Source: UBA2040 sp041674745
GTDB taxonomy: Bacteria > Bacteroidota > Bacteroidia > Flavobacteriales_D > Crocinitomicaceae
Assembly (NCBI GenBank): GCA_041674745.1
Contig: JBAYVD010000015.1
Location: 15,350 to 79,349 of the forward strand
Direction of reading: 5' to 3'
DNA: 64,000 bases
Shown here: positions 51,280 through 59,381 of the stretch, one piece after another
How positions within the stretch are numbered: position 1 is the first letter of the stretch
Layout of the letters: the number at the start of each line of letters is the position of its first letter
Translations under genes and position numbers: made by a program
The notes under the pieces: generated by a model
Database searches by the model: none
What the model was told of the DNA's origin: nothing
What the model saw: the letters and a program-made list of their open reading frames with translations, nothing else

Positions 51280-53302
51280 CAGTTTCACTTGGTTCAGTTG
51301 GTGTTTCCACCACATCCGTTTCCAAAGGTTTCTCAGACTCATTTAAATCAGGAATTACAATAATTTCTTCTTTTTCCCAAGCTCTTTTTCCGAAAATTAA
51401 CTCCAAATCTTCTTTGAAAATAACCTCAGCTGTCAATAATTTTTCAGCCAATGTAGTCAATTTGTCTTTATTTTCAGATAAAATTTGCAATGCTCGTTGG
51501 TACTGCTCTTCAATCATTTTACTAACTTCTTGATCGATTGTTTTCGCAGTATCTTCAGAATAAGGTTTCGTAAATCCGTTTTGACCTTGGCTATCATAGA
51601 AAGAAACGTTTCCAATTTTATCACTCAATCCGTACATGGAAACCATGGCGTACGCTTGTTTGGACACTTTTTCCAAATCACTCAAAGCCCCAGTAGAAAT
51701 TTTTCCGAAAATCAATTTTTCAGCCGCACGTCCACCCAAGGCAGAGCACATGTCATCCAAAATTTGTTCTTTCGTGGTAATGCTTCTTTCTTCAGGAAGG
51801 TACCAAGCCGCACCCAAGGATTGCCCTCGTGGCACAATGGTCACTTTCACCAAAGGATGCGCGTGCTCCAACAACCAAGAAGTAGTCGCGTGACCGGCTT
51901 CGTGGAACGCAATCGAACGTTTTTCTTCAACGGTAATGATTTTGTTTTTCTTTTCCAATCCACCGATGATTCGGTCAACTGCATCCAAGAAATCTTGTTT
52001 CTGAACGAATTTTTTATCGTGACGTGCTGCAATCAATGCCGCTTCATTACACAAATTCGCGATATCGGCACCTGAGAATCCAGGCGTTTGTTTGGCCAAG
52101 AAATCGATGTCCATTCCTTCTTCCAATTTGATTGGTTTCAAGTGAACTTGGAAAATTTCTTTTCGCTCGTTCAAATCCGGCATGTCCACATAAATCTGAC
52201 GGTCAAAACGACCCGCACGCATCAAAGCGCTGTCCAACACATCTGCACGGTTGGTTGCAGCCAAAATGATGACACCTGAATTGGTTCCAAAACCATCCAT
52301 TTCTGTCAACAATTGGTTCAAGGTATTTTCGCGTTCGTCGTTGGATCCAAAACTGTTGTTTTTTCCTCGAGCACGACCAATCGCATCAATTTCATCAATG
52401 AAAATGATAGCAGGTGCTTTTTCTTTGGCTTGTTTAAACAAATCCCGTACTCTTGATGCACCCACACCCACAAACATTTCTACGAAATCCGATCCAGAAA
52501 GTGAAAAGAAAGGCACTTGCGCTTCACCGGCTACGGCTTTGGCTAACAAGGTTTTTCCTGTCCCAGGAGGGCCTACTAACAAGGCTCCTTTCGGAATTTT
52601 CGCTCCTAAATCGGTGTATTTTTTTGGTTTTTTCAAAAACTCAACAATCTCTTCAATTTCTTCTTTTGCACCTTCCAAACCAGCAACATCTGCAAAAGTG
52701 ATATTGGTCGATTTTCCTTTGTCGTATACTTGTGCTTTTGATTTTCCAATGTTGAAGATTTGACCGCCTCCGCCGCCACCAGCACCGCCAGTCATTCTGC
52801 GCATCACAAACATCCATATGAATAAAATCAAGATAATTGGAAGCAAGAAGCCAAGTATTGTCGAGAAATAATTGATTTCTTCTTTGGGTTCATAAGGAAT
52901 TGTTGATTTTCCTTGTGCTTTTAAGGAAGTATTTACATCATTCAAGCGGGATTCAAAGTTTCCAGCATCTACGATATCCATCTCAAACTTCGGATCCTCA
53001 TTTTTAATTCGTCCACCTTCATTGAAGGCTTTTTTCATAGAGGAAATTTCTCCTTCAGAAGAGGATTTTACTGCTTTTTTTCCTTCTTCATTCAAACGGA
53101 AATCGGCTCTGGATTTGTTGACAATTTCAACATTTTTGATGTAGCCGTTTTCAGCCAATTCAAAAAATGTGGATTGCGCCTTGATTGTGGAATTGGTACT
53201 CGATCCCAAATACAATTGAATCCCAATTACGGCAACGCCAATAATTGCATAAATCCAGTAAATTGAAAAAGGACTTTTTTTGTTTTTTTTCTCTTCTGCC
53301 AT
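51257..53302 (-). CDS. ftsH: ATP-dependent zinc metalloprotease FtsH
   Basis: 681 residues. TM1 (IYWIYAIIGVAVIGIQLYL), periplasmic domain, TM2 (ILGFLLPIILILFIWMFVM), a glycine-rich linker (GGAGGGGGGQ), AAA domain with GPPGTGKTLLAKAVAG (Walker A), IIFIDEIDAIG (Walker B) and the SRH region, then the peptidase motif HEAGHA and the third zinc ligand near LSDLEKV. It degrades misfolded membrane proteins and regulatory substrates at the inner membrane. Preceded by rsfS with eight bases between. Confidence 0.96.
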   Translation of the reverse strand: MAEEKKNKKSPFSIYWIYAIIGVAVIGIQLYLGSSTNSTIKAQSTFFELAENGYIKNVEIVNKSRADFRLNEEGKKAVKSSSEGEISSMKKAFNEGGRIKNEDPKFEMDIVDAGNFESRLNDVNTSLKAQGKSTIPYEPKEEINYFSTILGFLLPIILILFIWMFVMRRMTGGAGGGGGGQIFNIGKSKAQVYDKGKSTNITFADVAGLEGAKEEIEEIVEFLKKPKKYTDLGAKIPKGALLVGPPGTGKTLLAKAVAGEAQVPFFSLSGSDFVEMFVGVGASRVRDLFKQAKEKAPAIIFIDEIDAIGRARGKNNSFGSNDERENTLNQLLTEMDGFGTNSGVIILAATNRADVLDSALMRAGRFDRQIYVDMPDLNERKEIFQVHLKPIKLEEGMDIDFLAKQTPGFSGADIANLCNEAALIAARHDKKFVQKQDFLDAVDRIIGGLEKKNKIITVEEKRSIAFHEAGHATTSWLLEHAHPLVKVTIVPRGQSLGAAWYLPEERSITTKEQILDDMCSALGGRAAEKLIFGKISTGALSDLEKVSKQAYAMVSMYGLSDKIGNVSFYDSQGQNGFTKPYSEDTAKTIDQEVSKMIEEQYQRALQILSENKDKLTTLAEKLLTAEVIFKEDLELIFGKRAWEKEEIIVIPDLNESEKPLETDVVETPTEPSETGEGEPVA

Positions 53303-53310
53303 TAGTTCTT

Positions 53311-53685
53311 TTAGTTCAAATTAGGTATATCCGTTCGTTTTGCATCTGACCACAAATCTTCAATGTCATAATGCGAACGGGCTGTTTTGTAAAACACGTG
53401 TGCCACAACGGTAACGTAGTCAATCAAAACCCATTCGCTGGTACCTTTGCCTTCCGTTTGCCAAGGTTTTTCATTGATCTCCGTTCGCGTATGACGCAAT
53501 ACAGAAGATGTAATACCATCGATTTGAGTAGAGGATTCACCGCTACAAATGACGAAAAAATCGGTTACCGAATTTTCTATTTTCCGCAAATCTAAAACAA
53601 CTATATCTTGTGCTTTGTTCTCTTGCATTCCTTCTACGATCGTGTCGCAAAGTAATTTTGATGTAATCTTTTTTGTTTTCGCCAT
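53311..53685 (-). CDS. rsfS: Ribosome silencing factor RsfS
   Basis: 124 residues, DUF143/Iojap family: DIVVLDLRKIENSVTDFFVICSG, QTEGKGTSEWVLIDYVTVVAHVF and the C-terminal RSHYDIEDLWSDA. It binds ribosomal protein L14 and blocks subunit joining under starvation. First gene of the rsfS-ftsH-DUF2007-cdsA operon, divergent from birA. Confidence 0.95.
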   Translation of the reverse strand: MAKTKKITSKLLCDTIVEGMQENKAQDIVVLDLRKIENSVTDFFVICSGESSTQIDGITSSVLRHTRTEINEKPWQTEGKGTSEWVLIDYVTVVAHVFYKTARSHYDIEDLWSDAKRTDIPNLN

Positions 53686-53705
53686 TCTATAATATATACG
53701 CGGTG

Positions 53706-53713
53706 CAAATCTA
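53706..53713 (-). promoter_or_regulatory. -7 promoter box (TAGATTTG) of the rsfS operon
   Basis: Exact TAnnTTTG on the minus strand, 20 bases before the rsfS ATG. Confidence 0.5.
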
Positions 53714-53724
53714 AGTTAATATTT

Positions 53725-53732
53725 TATTTTTG
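53725..53732 (+). promoter_or_regulatory. -7 promoter box (TATTTTTG) of birA
   Basis: Exact TAnnTTTG on the plus strand, 15 bases before the birA ATG and 11 bases from the divergent rsfS box; the two promoters share a 60-base region. Confidence 0.5.
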
Positions 53733-53747
53733 TCCTAAAATTAACGC

Positions 53748-54515
53748 ATGTTGGCAAACCGTAAAAACGATTCAATTTTAGGTACTACAAAGTTGCGTTT
53801 ACCGACTGTAGATTCAACGAACAATTATGCTGCCAATTTACTGAAAGAACAACTTCTGGGTCATGGCACTGTAATTTTGGCAGATGAGCAGACAAATGGT
53901 CGTGGTCAGCGCGGTTCGGTTTGGCAGTCGGAGCCCGGAAAAAACTTGCAATTTTCACTCGTTATTTTTCCAGATCAATTTGCAATTGCAGATCAACGTT
54001 ATTTGAATTCCTTCGTTAGTTTGTCCTTGGTTGAATTCTTGAAGAAATTGGGATTGGCTGCCAAAATCAAATGGCCGAATGATATTTTGGTGAATTCAAA
54101 AAAAATAGCCGGTATTTTAATCGAAAATCAATTGAAATCGGATAGGATTCATTCGTCGATTGTTGGCGTTGGTTTCAATGTCAATCAGTTGAATTTTAAC
54201 AATTTGAATGCGACAAGTTTGGCCGTTGAAATGCACCGTGATTTTTTGTTGAACGAGGTATTGGATTCGTTGTTGCACCAGATGAATTCGACGTATGACT
54301 TGCTGAAATCCAATCGTTTCTCAGATTTGGATGAAGCGTACTTTCAAAATTTGTGGGGATATCGGGAATTGAAAAAATTCCAAGACCAACATGGAATTTT
54401 TGAAGGCACTATCCAAGGAATTTCACCTGAAGGTTTGCTTTTGATAGATGTTGAAAATGAATTTCAACGGAGCTATGATATCAAGGAATTAACCTTTTTA
54501 TTGGAGGAAGAATAA
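53748..54515 (+). CDS. birA: Biotin--[acetyl-CoA-carboxylase] ligase
   Basis: 255 residues, a ligase-only BirA without the N-terminal DNA-binding domain of E. coli BirA. Motifs: STNNYAANLL, ADEQTNGRGQRGSVWQSEPGKN (the biotin-AMP loop, quoted as TNGRGQRGSVW), IKWPNDILVNSKKIAGIL and GVGFNVNQ. It activates biotin and attaches it to carboxylase carrier domains. Single gene, convergent with the SRPBCC gene. Confidence 0.94.
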   Translation: MLANRKNDSILGTTKLRLPTVDSTNNYAANLLKEQLLGHGTVILADEQTNGRGQRGSVWQSEPGKNLQFSLVIFPDQFAIADQRYLNSFVSLSLVEFLKKLGLAAKIKWPNDILVNSKKIAGILIENQLKSDRIHSSIVGVGFNVNQLNFNNLNATSLAVEMHRDFLLNEVLDSLLHQMNSTYDLLKSNRFSDLDEAYFQNLWGYRELKKFQDQHGIFEGTIQGISPEGLLLIDVENEFQRSYDIKELTFLLEEE

Positions 54516-54516
54516 T

Positions 54517-54927
54517 TTAAGCGTTTTTGTTGCCGAAGTAATTTTGCAACTCTTTTGTCATGTGGTTGAAAAGTGCCGATAACGGTTTTTCTACCATCAT
54601 TTTTAAGAACATATTCACTTCTCCATCAAATTCTAAATAACCTTCCGTTCCTGTTCCTTGCGGCGCTAAGAAAACAGTCAATTTAAAAGGGAAGGGAGAT
54701 TTTTCACCAGATTTTAAAAAAAGTTTATTGGGCGCTTCTATGCCATCCTCTACCAACGTGATGACAAATCCTCCCTGAACCTTGAACGAACATTTTTCAG
54801 GTGTTGCGTTCCAATCTGAAATTTTATCTTGTGGCAATAAATGAACTAGATTCTCAGCAGAGCTAAGAAATTCCAAGATAGTTTCGTTGGAAGCGGCAAC
54901 AAGGGCTTTTTCACTTTTAATAATCAT
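54517..54927 (-). CDS. SRPBCC family protein (START/polyketide cyclase-like fold)
   Basis: 136 residues, no signal peptide. The pattern SEKALVAASNETILEFLSSAENLVHLLP at the N-terminus (helix-grip fold), YLEFDGEVNMFLKMMVEKPLSALFNHM at the end matches SRPBCC proteins; quoted stretches are split here as SEKALVAASNET and MMVEKPLSALFNHM. Such proteins bind hydrophobic ligands; the ligand is unknown. It follows pyrE by 12 bases and is probably co-transcribed. Confidence 0.82.
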   Translation of the reverse strand: MIIKSEKALVAASNETILEFLSSAENLVHLLPQDKISDWNATPEKCSFKVQGGFVITLVEDGIEAPNKLFLKSGEKSPFPFKLTVFLAPQGTGTEGYLEFDGEVNMFLKMMVEKPLSALFNHMTKELQNYFGNKNA

Positions 54928-54939
54928 TTGATCACTTTT

Positions 54940-55578
54940 TTATTTCCACTCACGTGGGTTTGACTTCCACTTCATCAATTGTTCCGCTTCTTCTTTGGTA
55001 ATGTATTTTTGTTTCAAAGCTTCTTGCAAAAGGAAATCATAATTACTAAGTGTAACAAAAGGACATTCGATGGTGTCAAAATTCACTTGCGCTTCATTGA
55101 AACCGTAAGTGAAAATCGCGACCAATCCCAAAATGTCTAGTTCAGCTTCTTTCATTGCCTGAATGGCTTGAATACTGCTTTTACCAGTAGAAATTAAATC
55201 TTCAATGACAACGACTTTTTGACCTTTTTCGTAGAATCCTTCAATCTGATTCCCCATTCCGTGTGCTTTGGCTTCAGAACGCACGTAAACGAAGGGAAGT
55301 CCAAGTTCTTGGGCTACCAACGCACCTTGCGCGATACCGCCTGTGGCCACACCAGCAATTAAATCGGGTTTACCAAATTTTTCCAACAACGCTTCGCAAT
55401 AGGCTTGTCGGATGTACGTTCTTACATTAGGGTAAGAAAGTGATATGCGGTTATCACAGTAAATTGGGGATTTAATTCCAGAAGCCCAAGTAAAAGGTTC
55501 GGATGGCTGTAGCTTAATAGCTTTGATTTGTAATAAAAATTCTGCTACCTTTAGCGCCCTATCATTGTCTAAAATCAT
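54940..55578 (-). CDS. pyrE: Orotate phosphoribosyltransferase
   Basis: 212 residues from the ATG at 55576-55578; the frame is open 25 codons further upstream but that part lies beyond a promoter box and inside the divergent NUDIX gene. Type I PRTase motifs: FTWASGIKSPIYCDNR, GVATGGIAQGALVA, VRSEAKAHGMGNQIEG and the PRPP loop VVVIEDLISTGKSS. The enzyme makes orotidine monophosphate in pyrimidine synthesis. The -7 box TACATTTG ends four bases before the ATG, so the transcript may be leaderless. Confidence 0.94.
   Translation of the reverse strand: MILDNDRALKVAEFLLQIKAIKLQPSEPFTWASGIKSPIYCDNRISLSYPNVRTYIRQAYCEALLEKFGKPDLIAGVATGGIAQGALVAQELGLPFVYVRSEAKAHGMGNQIEGFYEKGQKVVVIEDLISTGKSSIQAIQAMKEAELDILGLVAIFTYGFNEAQVNFDTIECPFVTLSNYDFLLQEALKQKYITKEEAEQLMKWKSNPREWK
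55522..55553 (+). promoter_or_regulatory. Promoter of the NUDIX gene, inside pyrE
   Basis: TTTG at 55522-55525, 20-base spacer, then TACCTTTA at 55546-55553; the NUDIX ATG is at 55586. The elements lie within the 5' coding part of pyrE on the opposite strand. Confidence 0.45.
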
Positions 55579-55582
55579 TCGG

Positions 55583-55590
55583 CAAATGTA
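55583..55590 (-). promoter_or_regulatory. -7 promoter box (TACATTTG) of pyrE, over the NUDIX start codon
   Basis: Exact TAnnTTTG on the minus strand, immediately before the pyrE ATG, overlapping the ATG (55586-55588) of the divergent gene. Confidence 0.5.
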
Positions 55591-56215
55591 CAAAGTTTTT
55601 ATTGATAACACGCCTCTTTTCATTGTGGAAGACCACGGCGAAATACTTCCCAACGCAGTTTATATCCACTCAGAGAATATTTTAGCGATTCAACAAGCTA
55701 TTTTTGCTTTCTCAAAAAAAGTTAAATTAGCTTGTCCAGTTTATATTGTGACCAAAACGCCCGAAAGCACTTTTGCCAAATTGTTCTCAGGATTTGATTT
55801 TATAGAAGCGGCCGGCGGTATTGTTCAACGGGAAGATCGCTATTTATTTATCAAAAGAAATGGTTTTTGGGATATTCCCAAAGGGAAATTGGATTTGGGC
55901 GAAACACCAGAAGTTGGGGCGGTACGCGAAATTGAGGAGGAATGCGGAATTGTAGGTCCGAAAATTGAGCAATTGATTACCGCAACATATCATACTTATA
56001 AATTGACGGGTAAACCCAAAATCAAAAAAACATATTGGTACGCTCTAAGCTACGATGGTCCAAAGGAAATAATGGGTCAATTGGAAGAAGGTATCACAAA
56101 AGTAAAGTGGTTCAAAAAAAGTGAATTTGATAAAATACGCGCCAAAACCTTCAATTCTATTTTGGATGTTATAGAGCGATATGATGCACAATTGAAGAAG
56201 GAAACCTTGCTTTGA
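55586..56215 (+). CDS. NUDIX hydrolase
   Basis: 209 residues from the ATG at 55586. The NUDIX box starts GKLDLGETPEVGAVREIEEE and continues CGI, matching GX5EX7REUXEEXGU with the catalytic Glu residues. The box lies at about residues 115-137; the ~75-residue N-terminal extension (YKVFIDNTPLFIVEDHGEIL) is not part of the NUDIX fold. This arrangement is common in Bacteroidota NUDIX proteins of unknown substrate; nucleoside-diphosphate or dinucleoside polyphosphate hydrolysis is plausible. Its start codon lies within the divergent pyrE promoter. Confidence 0.9.
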   Translation: MYKVFIDNTPLFIVEDHGEILPNAVYIHSENILAIQQAIFAFSKKVKLACPVYIVTKTPESTFAKLFSGFDFIEAAGGIVQREDRYLFIKRNGFWDIPKGKLDLGETPEVGAVREIEEECGIVGPKIEQLITATYHTYKLTGKPKIKKTYWYALSYDGPKEIMGQLEEGITKVKWFKKSEFDKIRAKTFNSILDVIERYDAQLKKETLL

Positions 56216-56254
56216 TACGTTTTTATTTTGTTAATTTCTAAAATTGGAACCAAT

Positions 56255-56285
56255 TTTGTTGTAGAATTGTGAACGTATAAATTTG
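56255..56285 (+). promoter_or_regulatory. Promoter of the DUF1573 gene
   Basis: TTTG at 56255-56258, 19-base spacer, TAAATTTG at 56278-56285; the chosen ATG at 56292 is only seven bases from the box. One of the best promoter matches in the window. Confidence 0.65.
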
Positions 56286-56291
56286 ATAATT

Positions 56292-56747
56292 ATGAAAAAT
56301 ATTTCTTTACTCTTTTTGCTAGTGGCATTTTCATTTACTTCGTTTTCTCAAACGACCACGGAAGCTAAAAAAACAAAAACATCTAAAAAACAAAAAGAAA
56401 CAATTGACCCAACAAAGCCGTTGGTGTTTAAAACCGTTTTAATTGAGCGTTTTGATATCCCAAAAGGAACAAATGACATGTTTGAATTTGAATTTGTGAA
56501 CAAAGGTAAAACACCTGTTTTGGTTCAAAATATTGGTACTTCTTGTGGTTGCACAACGGCAAGCAAACCAGAAAAACCAATTGCACCAAAAGAAAAATCA
56601 AAAATTTCGGTAAAATATGATACGAATCGTGTTGGACCTTTTGAAAAAACAATCACCGTTACAACCAATGTTGGAACGCCGATTATTTTAACAATCAAAG
56701 GAACTGTACTTGGCGATGGAGAAGTTCAAATAGCACCGGCACACTAA
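56292..56747 (+). CDS. DUF1573 domain secreted protein
   Basis: 151 residues from ATG 56292. Signal peptide about 1-19 (ISLLFLLVAFSFTSFSQ). A lysine-rich linker (KKTKTSKKQKE) precedes a ~100-residue Ig-like DUF1573 domain: FEFEFVNKGKTPVLVQNIGTSC (ends in the conserved GTSCGCTT motif) and KISVKYDTNRVGPFEKTITV. Common in Bacteroidota periplasm or surface; function unknown. A terminator follows directly. Confidence 0.9.
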   Translation: MKNISLLFLLVAFSFTSFSQTTTEAKKTKTSKKQKETIDPTKPLVFKTVLIERFDIPKGTNDMFEFEFVNKGKTPVLVQNIGTSCGCTTASKPEKPIAPKEKSKISVKYDTNRVGPFEKTITVTTNVGTPIILTIKGTVLGDGEVQIAPAH

Positions 56748-56761
56748 GAAATTTGCAGAAC

Positions 56762-56796
56762 AAAAAAAAGGCTGTCAATTTTGGCAGCCTTTTTTT
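56762..56796. terminator. Bidirectional terminator between the DUF1573 and T9SS genes
   Basis: Stem GGCTGTCAA/TTGGCAGCC (one G-T pair) between an eight-base A-run and a seven-base T-run. Confidence 0.85.
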
Positions 56797-56813
56797 ATAA
56801 TTATTTTTTTAGT

Positions 56814-58598
56814 CTATTTCAGCACTTGGAAAAATCCCTGAGCTTGGTATTTGGTTTTTTCTTGGTCATCGTAGGTGTACTTTTTGTCATTCACGACTTC
56901 AACTGTATAGAAATAAACACCCTCCAACAACGGAGTTCCATTTTTGTGACGAACTGTCCAGTCGTTTTGATAATCTTGGTTTTCATACAATACCTCTCCC
57001 CAACGATTGAACACGGTGAAATGGATGGTTTCGTAGTCTTTTAGATTTTTAATGATAAATACTTCATTTACGCCATCTTGGTTGTTGGTGACAACGTTTG
57101 GAATTAACAATGGACATTGATTGTATACCAAAATGATATCAGAAGTAATTTTCTTGCCACATTGATCTGTAACGGTAACATAATAAGGATTGATTAAATC
57201 CAAAATGTGATCCGGTCCTACCGTAATGCTTGTTTGATCCGGATAATATTCATTCGAATCGGCTACCCAAAAAAACGAGTACGGTCCAATTCCATTTTCG
57301 ACAACCGTGGATAATTCTGCATTTTCTGGCGTATCAGGGCAAACGTTGATGCTATCAAGTGGGTTGTTGATTTTTAATGGTTGGTAATCATTGATGTTTA
57401 TATTGACCACTAAGCTGTCAAAATTGTCAGAGCACAAATCCAAATACTTAAACACCACTTGTACCGTTTCGGTTGGTTCAATTAAATTATCCGCAAATGG
57501 AACCAAAATAATTGTGTCATTTAAGGTTCCAGGAAACATAGAATAATACGATGGAATGGATGTGAAATCTACGCCATTGGTAGCCGTTCCCGTAACGGAT
57601 ATTGTTAAATTCAATGTGTCAGTAGGGTCCAATCTTGAAAGATAGAAATATTGAATTCCGCAATCTTCAACTAAGTTATTCGTGGTTCCGGATGAAATAC
57701 CATCCGTTTTGGCTGTAATCGTAAAAGGAATGATTTGATCACAACTGACCACTGTAATGTCGTATGTACGTTTTTTCACATCAATCAGGATGCCATTTCT
57801 GTATTCAGCTACACAAACTCCCGTCATGAAGTTGCCCAACAATAGAGGCGTGATGCTCAACGCTCCTGTAAGAGAATCCAACGTCATGTTCGAACCGGGT
57901 CCAAAAGGTAGTAAGGTGCTGAAACCAACTTCCCAGGCTATTGGCAAATAGGGGCCTGGGTTTTCTGGATTCGGACTATTATTACCGCCTACTAAAGGGA
58001 AATTGTCTGGATCACAAATGTAATAGCGCAAAGAATCACCGTCAGGGTCGGTAGCACTATGATCAAAATCTAATGTAATATTTGAACAAAGAACCAATGG
58101 TGGTTCTGCATTGAAACGCGCAGCTTGATTGACCAATAAAGTAGGGAATCCAGGTGGCACAAGACAAGTTAAGGTTAATCCATTCGAACCAGGGTTGACC
58201 ATGTTTACAATATCATTCGCCCAACAACATCTTTGATACGAAAAATAATACCCCGTTGTACTGGGTGGTATTGTAATTGTGTCAATATAAGTGGCACGAT
58301 CTACACAGATTCCTGGCGGTATAATCACACAAGGATCACTTTCATCAGGCGGAACGTTTACAATTGAAAAAACGGGCACATTGTAGGTTGAGTATACCGT
58401 ATTATTCGCATTAAATAAGGTGTAATCTAATACGGCATCAAATCCCGTAGTCGAATTACAATTTCTAAATAGCACAATGGTCACTTTGTAATTGTCATTT
58501 CCCAGCGAGTCGTAGTAGATTTCTCCACCTAAAATGTGGGTTGCTTTCGCAGGGGAAAGGAATAGAAAAAGAAAGCCTAGTGTGATAAAAATTTTCAT
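56814..58598 (-). CDS. T9SS type B sorting domain protein
   Basis: 594 residues. Signal peptide about 1-19 (TLGFLFLFLSPAKATH). The N-terminal ~280 residues (HILGGEIYYDSLGNDNYKV, CVPPDESDPCVIIP-type Cys-rich loops, DFDHSATDPDGDSL) match the cadherin/Ig-like region often found in Bacteroidota proteins annotated as gliding motility-associated. Calx-beta-like modules follow (LIEPTETVQVVFKYLD), then the type B C-terminal domain (LIPNVVTNNQDGVNEVF, FNRWGEVLYEN), with a final FFQVLK. Secretion by the type IX system is expected. Upstream gene is SDR, 12 bases away. Confidence 0.9.
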   Translation of the reverse strand: MKIFITLGFLFLFLSPAKATHILGGEIYYDSLGNDNYKVTIVLFRNCNSTTGFDAVLDYTLFNANNTVYSTYNVPVFSIVNVPPDESDPCVIIPPGICVDRATYIDTITIPPSTTGYYFSYQRCCWANDIVNMVNPGSNGLTLTCLVPPGFPTLLVNQAARFNAEPPLVLCSNITLDFDHSATDPDGDSLRYYICDPDNFPLVGGNNSPNPENPGPYLPIAWEVGFSTLLPFGPGSNMTLDSLTGALSITPLLLGNFMTGVCVAEYRNGILIDVKKRTYDITVVSCDQIIPFTITAKTDGISSGTTNNLVEDCGIQYFYLSRLDPTDTLNLTISVTGTATNGVDFTSIPSYYSMFPGTLNDTIILVPFADNLIEPTETVQVVFKYLDLCSDNFDSLVVNININDYQPLKINNPLDSINVCPDTPENAELSTVVENGIGPYSFFWVADSNEYYPDQTSITVGPDHILDLINPYYVTVTDQCGKKITSDIILVYNQCPLLIPNVVTNNQDGVNEVFIIKNLKDYETIHFTVFNRWGEVLYENQDYQNDWTVRHKNGTPLLEGVYFYTVEVVNDKKYTYDDQEKTKYQAQGFFQVLK

Positions 58599-58610
58599 AT
58601 CCTAACAATT

Positions 58611-59381
58611 TTAGATTTTGAATAAGTTTTGGCTACTTGCCTGCGCTGTTGGCATAATAACAAGATCATTAATGTTTACGTGTTTCGGTCGACTCGCTAC
58701 GAAATAAATACTGTCGGCAATATCTTCTGCCTGCAATGGAGTAAATCCTTCGTAAACGGATTTTGCAATGGATTCATCTCCTTTGAAACGAACGATTGAA
58801 AATTCAGTTTCTACCGCTCCCGGAGCAATATTCGTCACTTTGATGGAAAATGGAAGTAAGTCAATTCTCATTGCTTTAGATAACGCATCCACGGCATGTT
58901 TCGTTGCACAGTAAACATTTCCACCAGGATATACTTCTTTACCAGCTATCGACCCGAGATTGATGATGTGACCACTTTTGTTTGCTTTTAAATATGGTAC
59001 TACGGCACGCGTTACATGCAAAACTCCTTTGATATTGGTGTCGATCATGCGATTCCAGTCATCCAACAGTCCGTCTTCGATAGAACCTCGTCCGACAGCT
59101 AATCCTGCATTGTTGATGAGTATTTGAATGTTTTCTTTTACAGTACTGGGCAATGATTCGATGGATTGTTCTGTTTCAATCGCTTCACGCACATCAAACG
59201 TGCATATTTCTACTGCCACCTTATATTGGTCAACCAGCTCTTTTTGGAGTTTTTCCAATCTATCTTGACGTCTTCCCGTCAAAATTAAGGAGTAACCATT
59301 CTCCGCGAATTGCATGGCGCAGGCTTTGCCAATTCCAGAAGTGGCGCCAGTGATCAAGACATATTTAGGTTGCATGTTCAT
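58611..59381 (-). CDS. SDR family NAD(P)-dependent oxidoreductase
   Basis: 256 residues. Classical short-chain dehydrogenase: TGATSGIGKA (NAD(P)-binding, residues ~11-20), ILINNAGLAVGRG, GSIAGKEVYPGGNVYCATKH with the catalytic Ser-Tyr-Lys, and NIAPGAVETEFS. The sequence resembles the YdfG/serine-3-dehydrogenase-like group. Two in-frame ATGs (59381 and 59375) are possible starts; the first overlaps the upstream membrane protein gene by 17 bases. Substrate unknown. Confidence 0.93.
   Translation of the reverse strand: MNMQPKYVLITGATSGIGKACAMQFAENGYSLILTGRRQDRLEKLQKELVDQYKVAVEICTFDVREAIETEQSIESLPSTVKENIQILINNAGLAVGRGSIEDGLLDDWNRMIDTNIKGVLHVTRAVVPYLKANKSGHIINLGSIAGKEVYPGGNVYCATKHAVDALSKAMRIDLLPFSIKVTNIAPGAVETEFSIVRFKGDESIAKSVYEGFTPLQAEDIADSIYFVASRPKHVNINDLVIMPTAQASSQNLFKI

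Noticed and set aside
51485..52075. 196-codon plus-strand frame opposite ftsH
   Set aside because: Antisense to the FtsH peptidase domain; no independent support.
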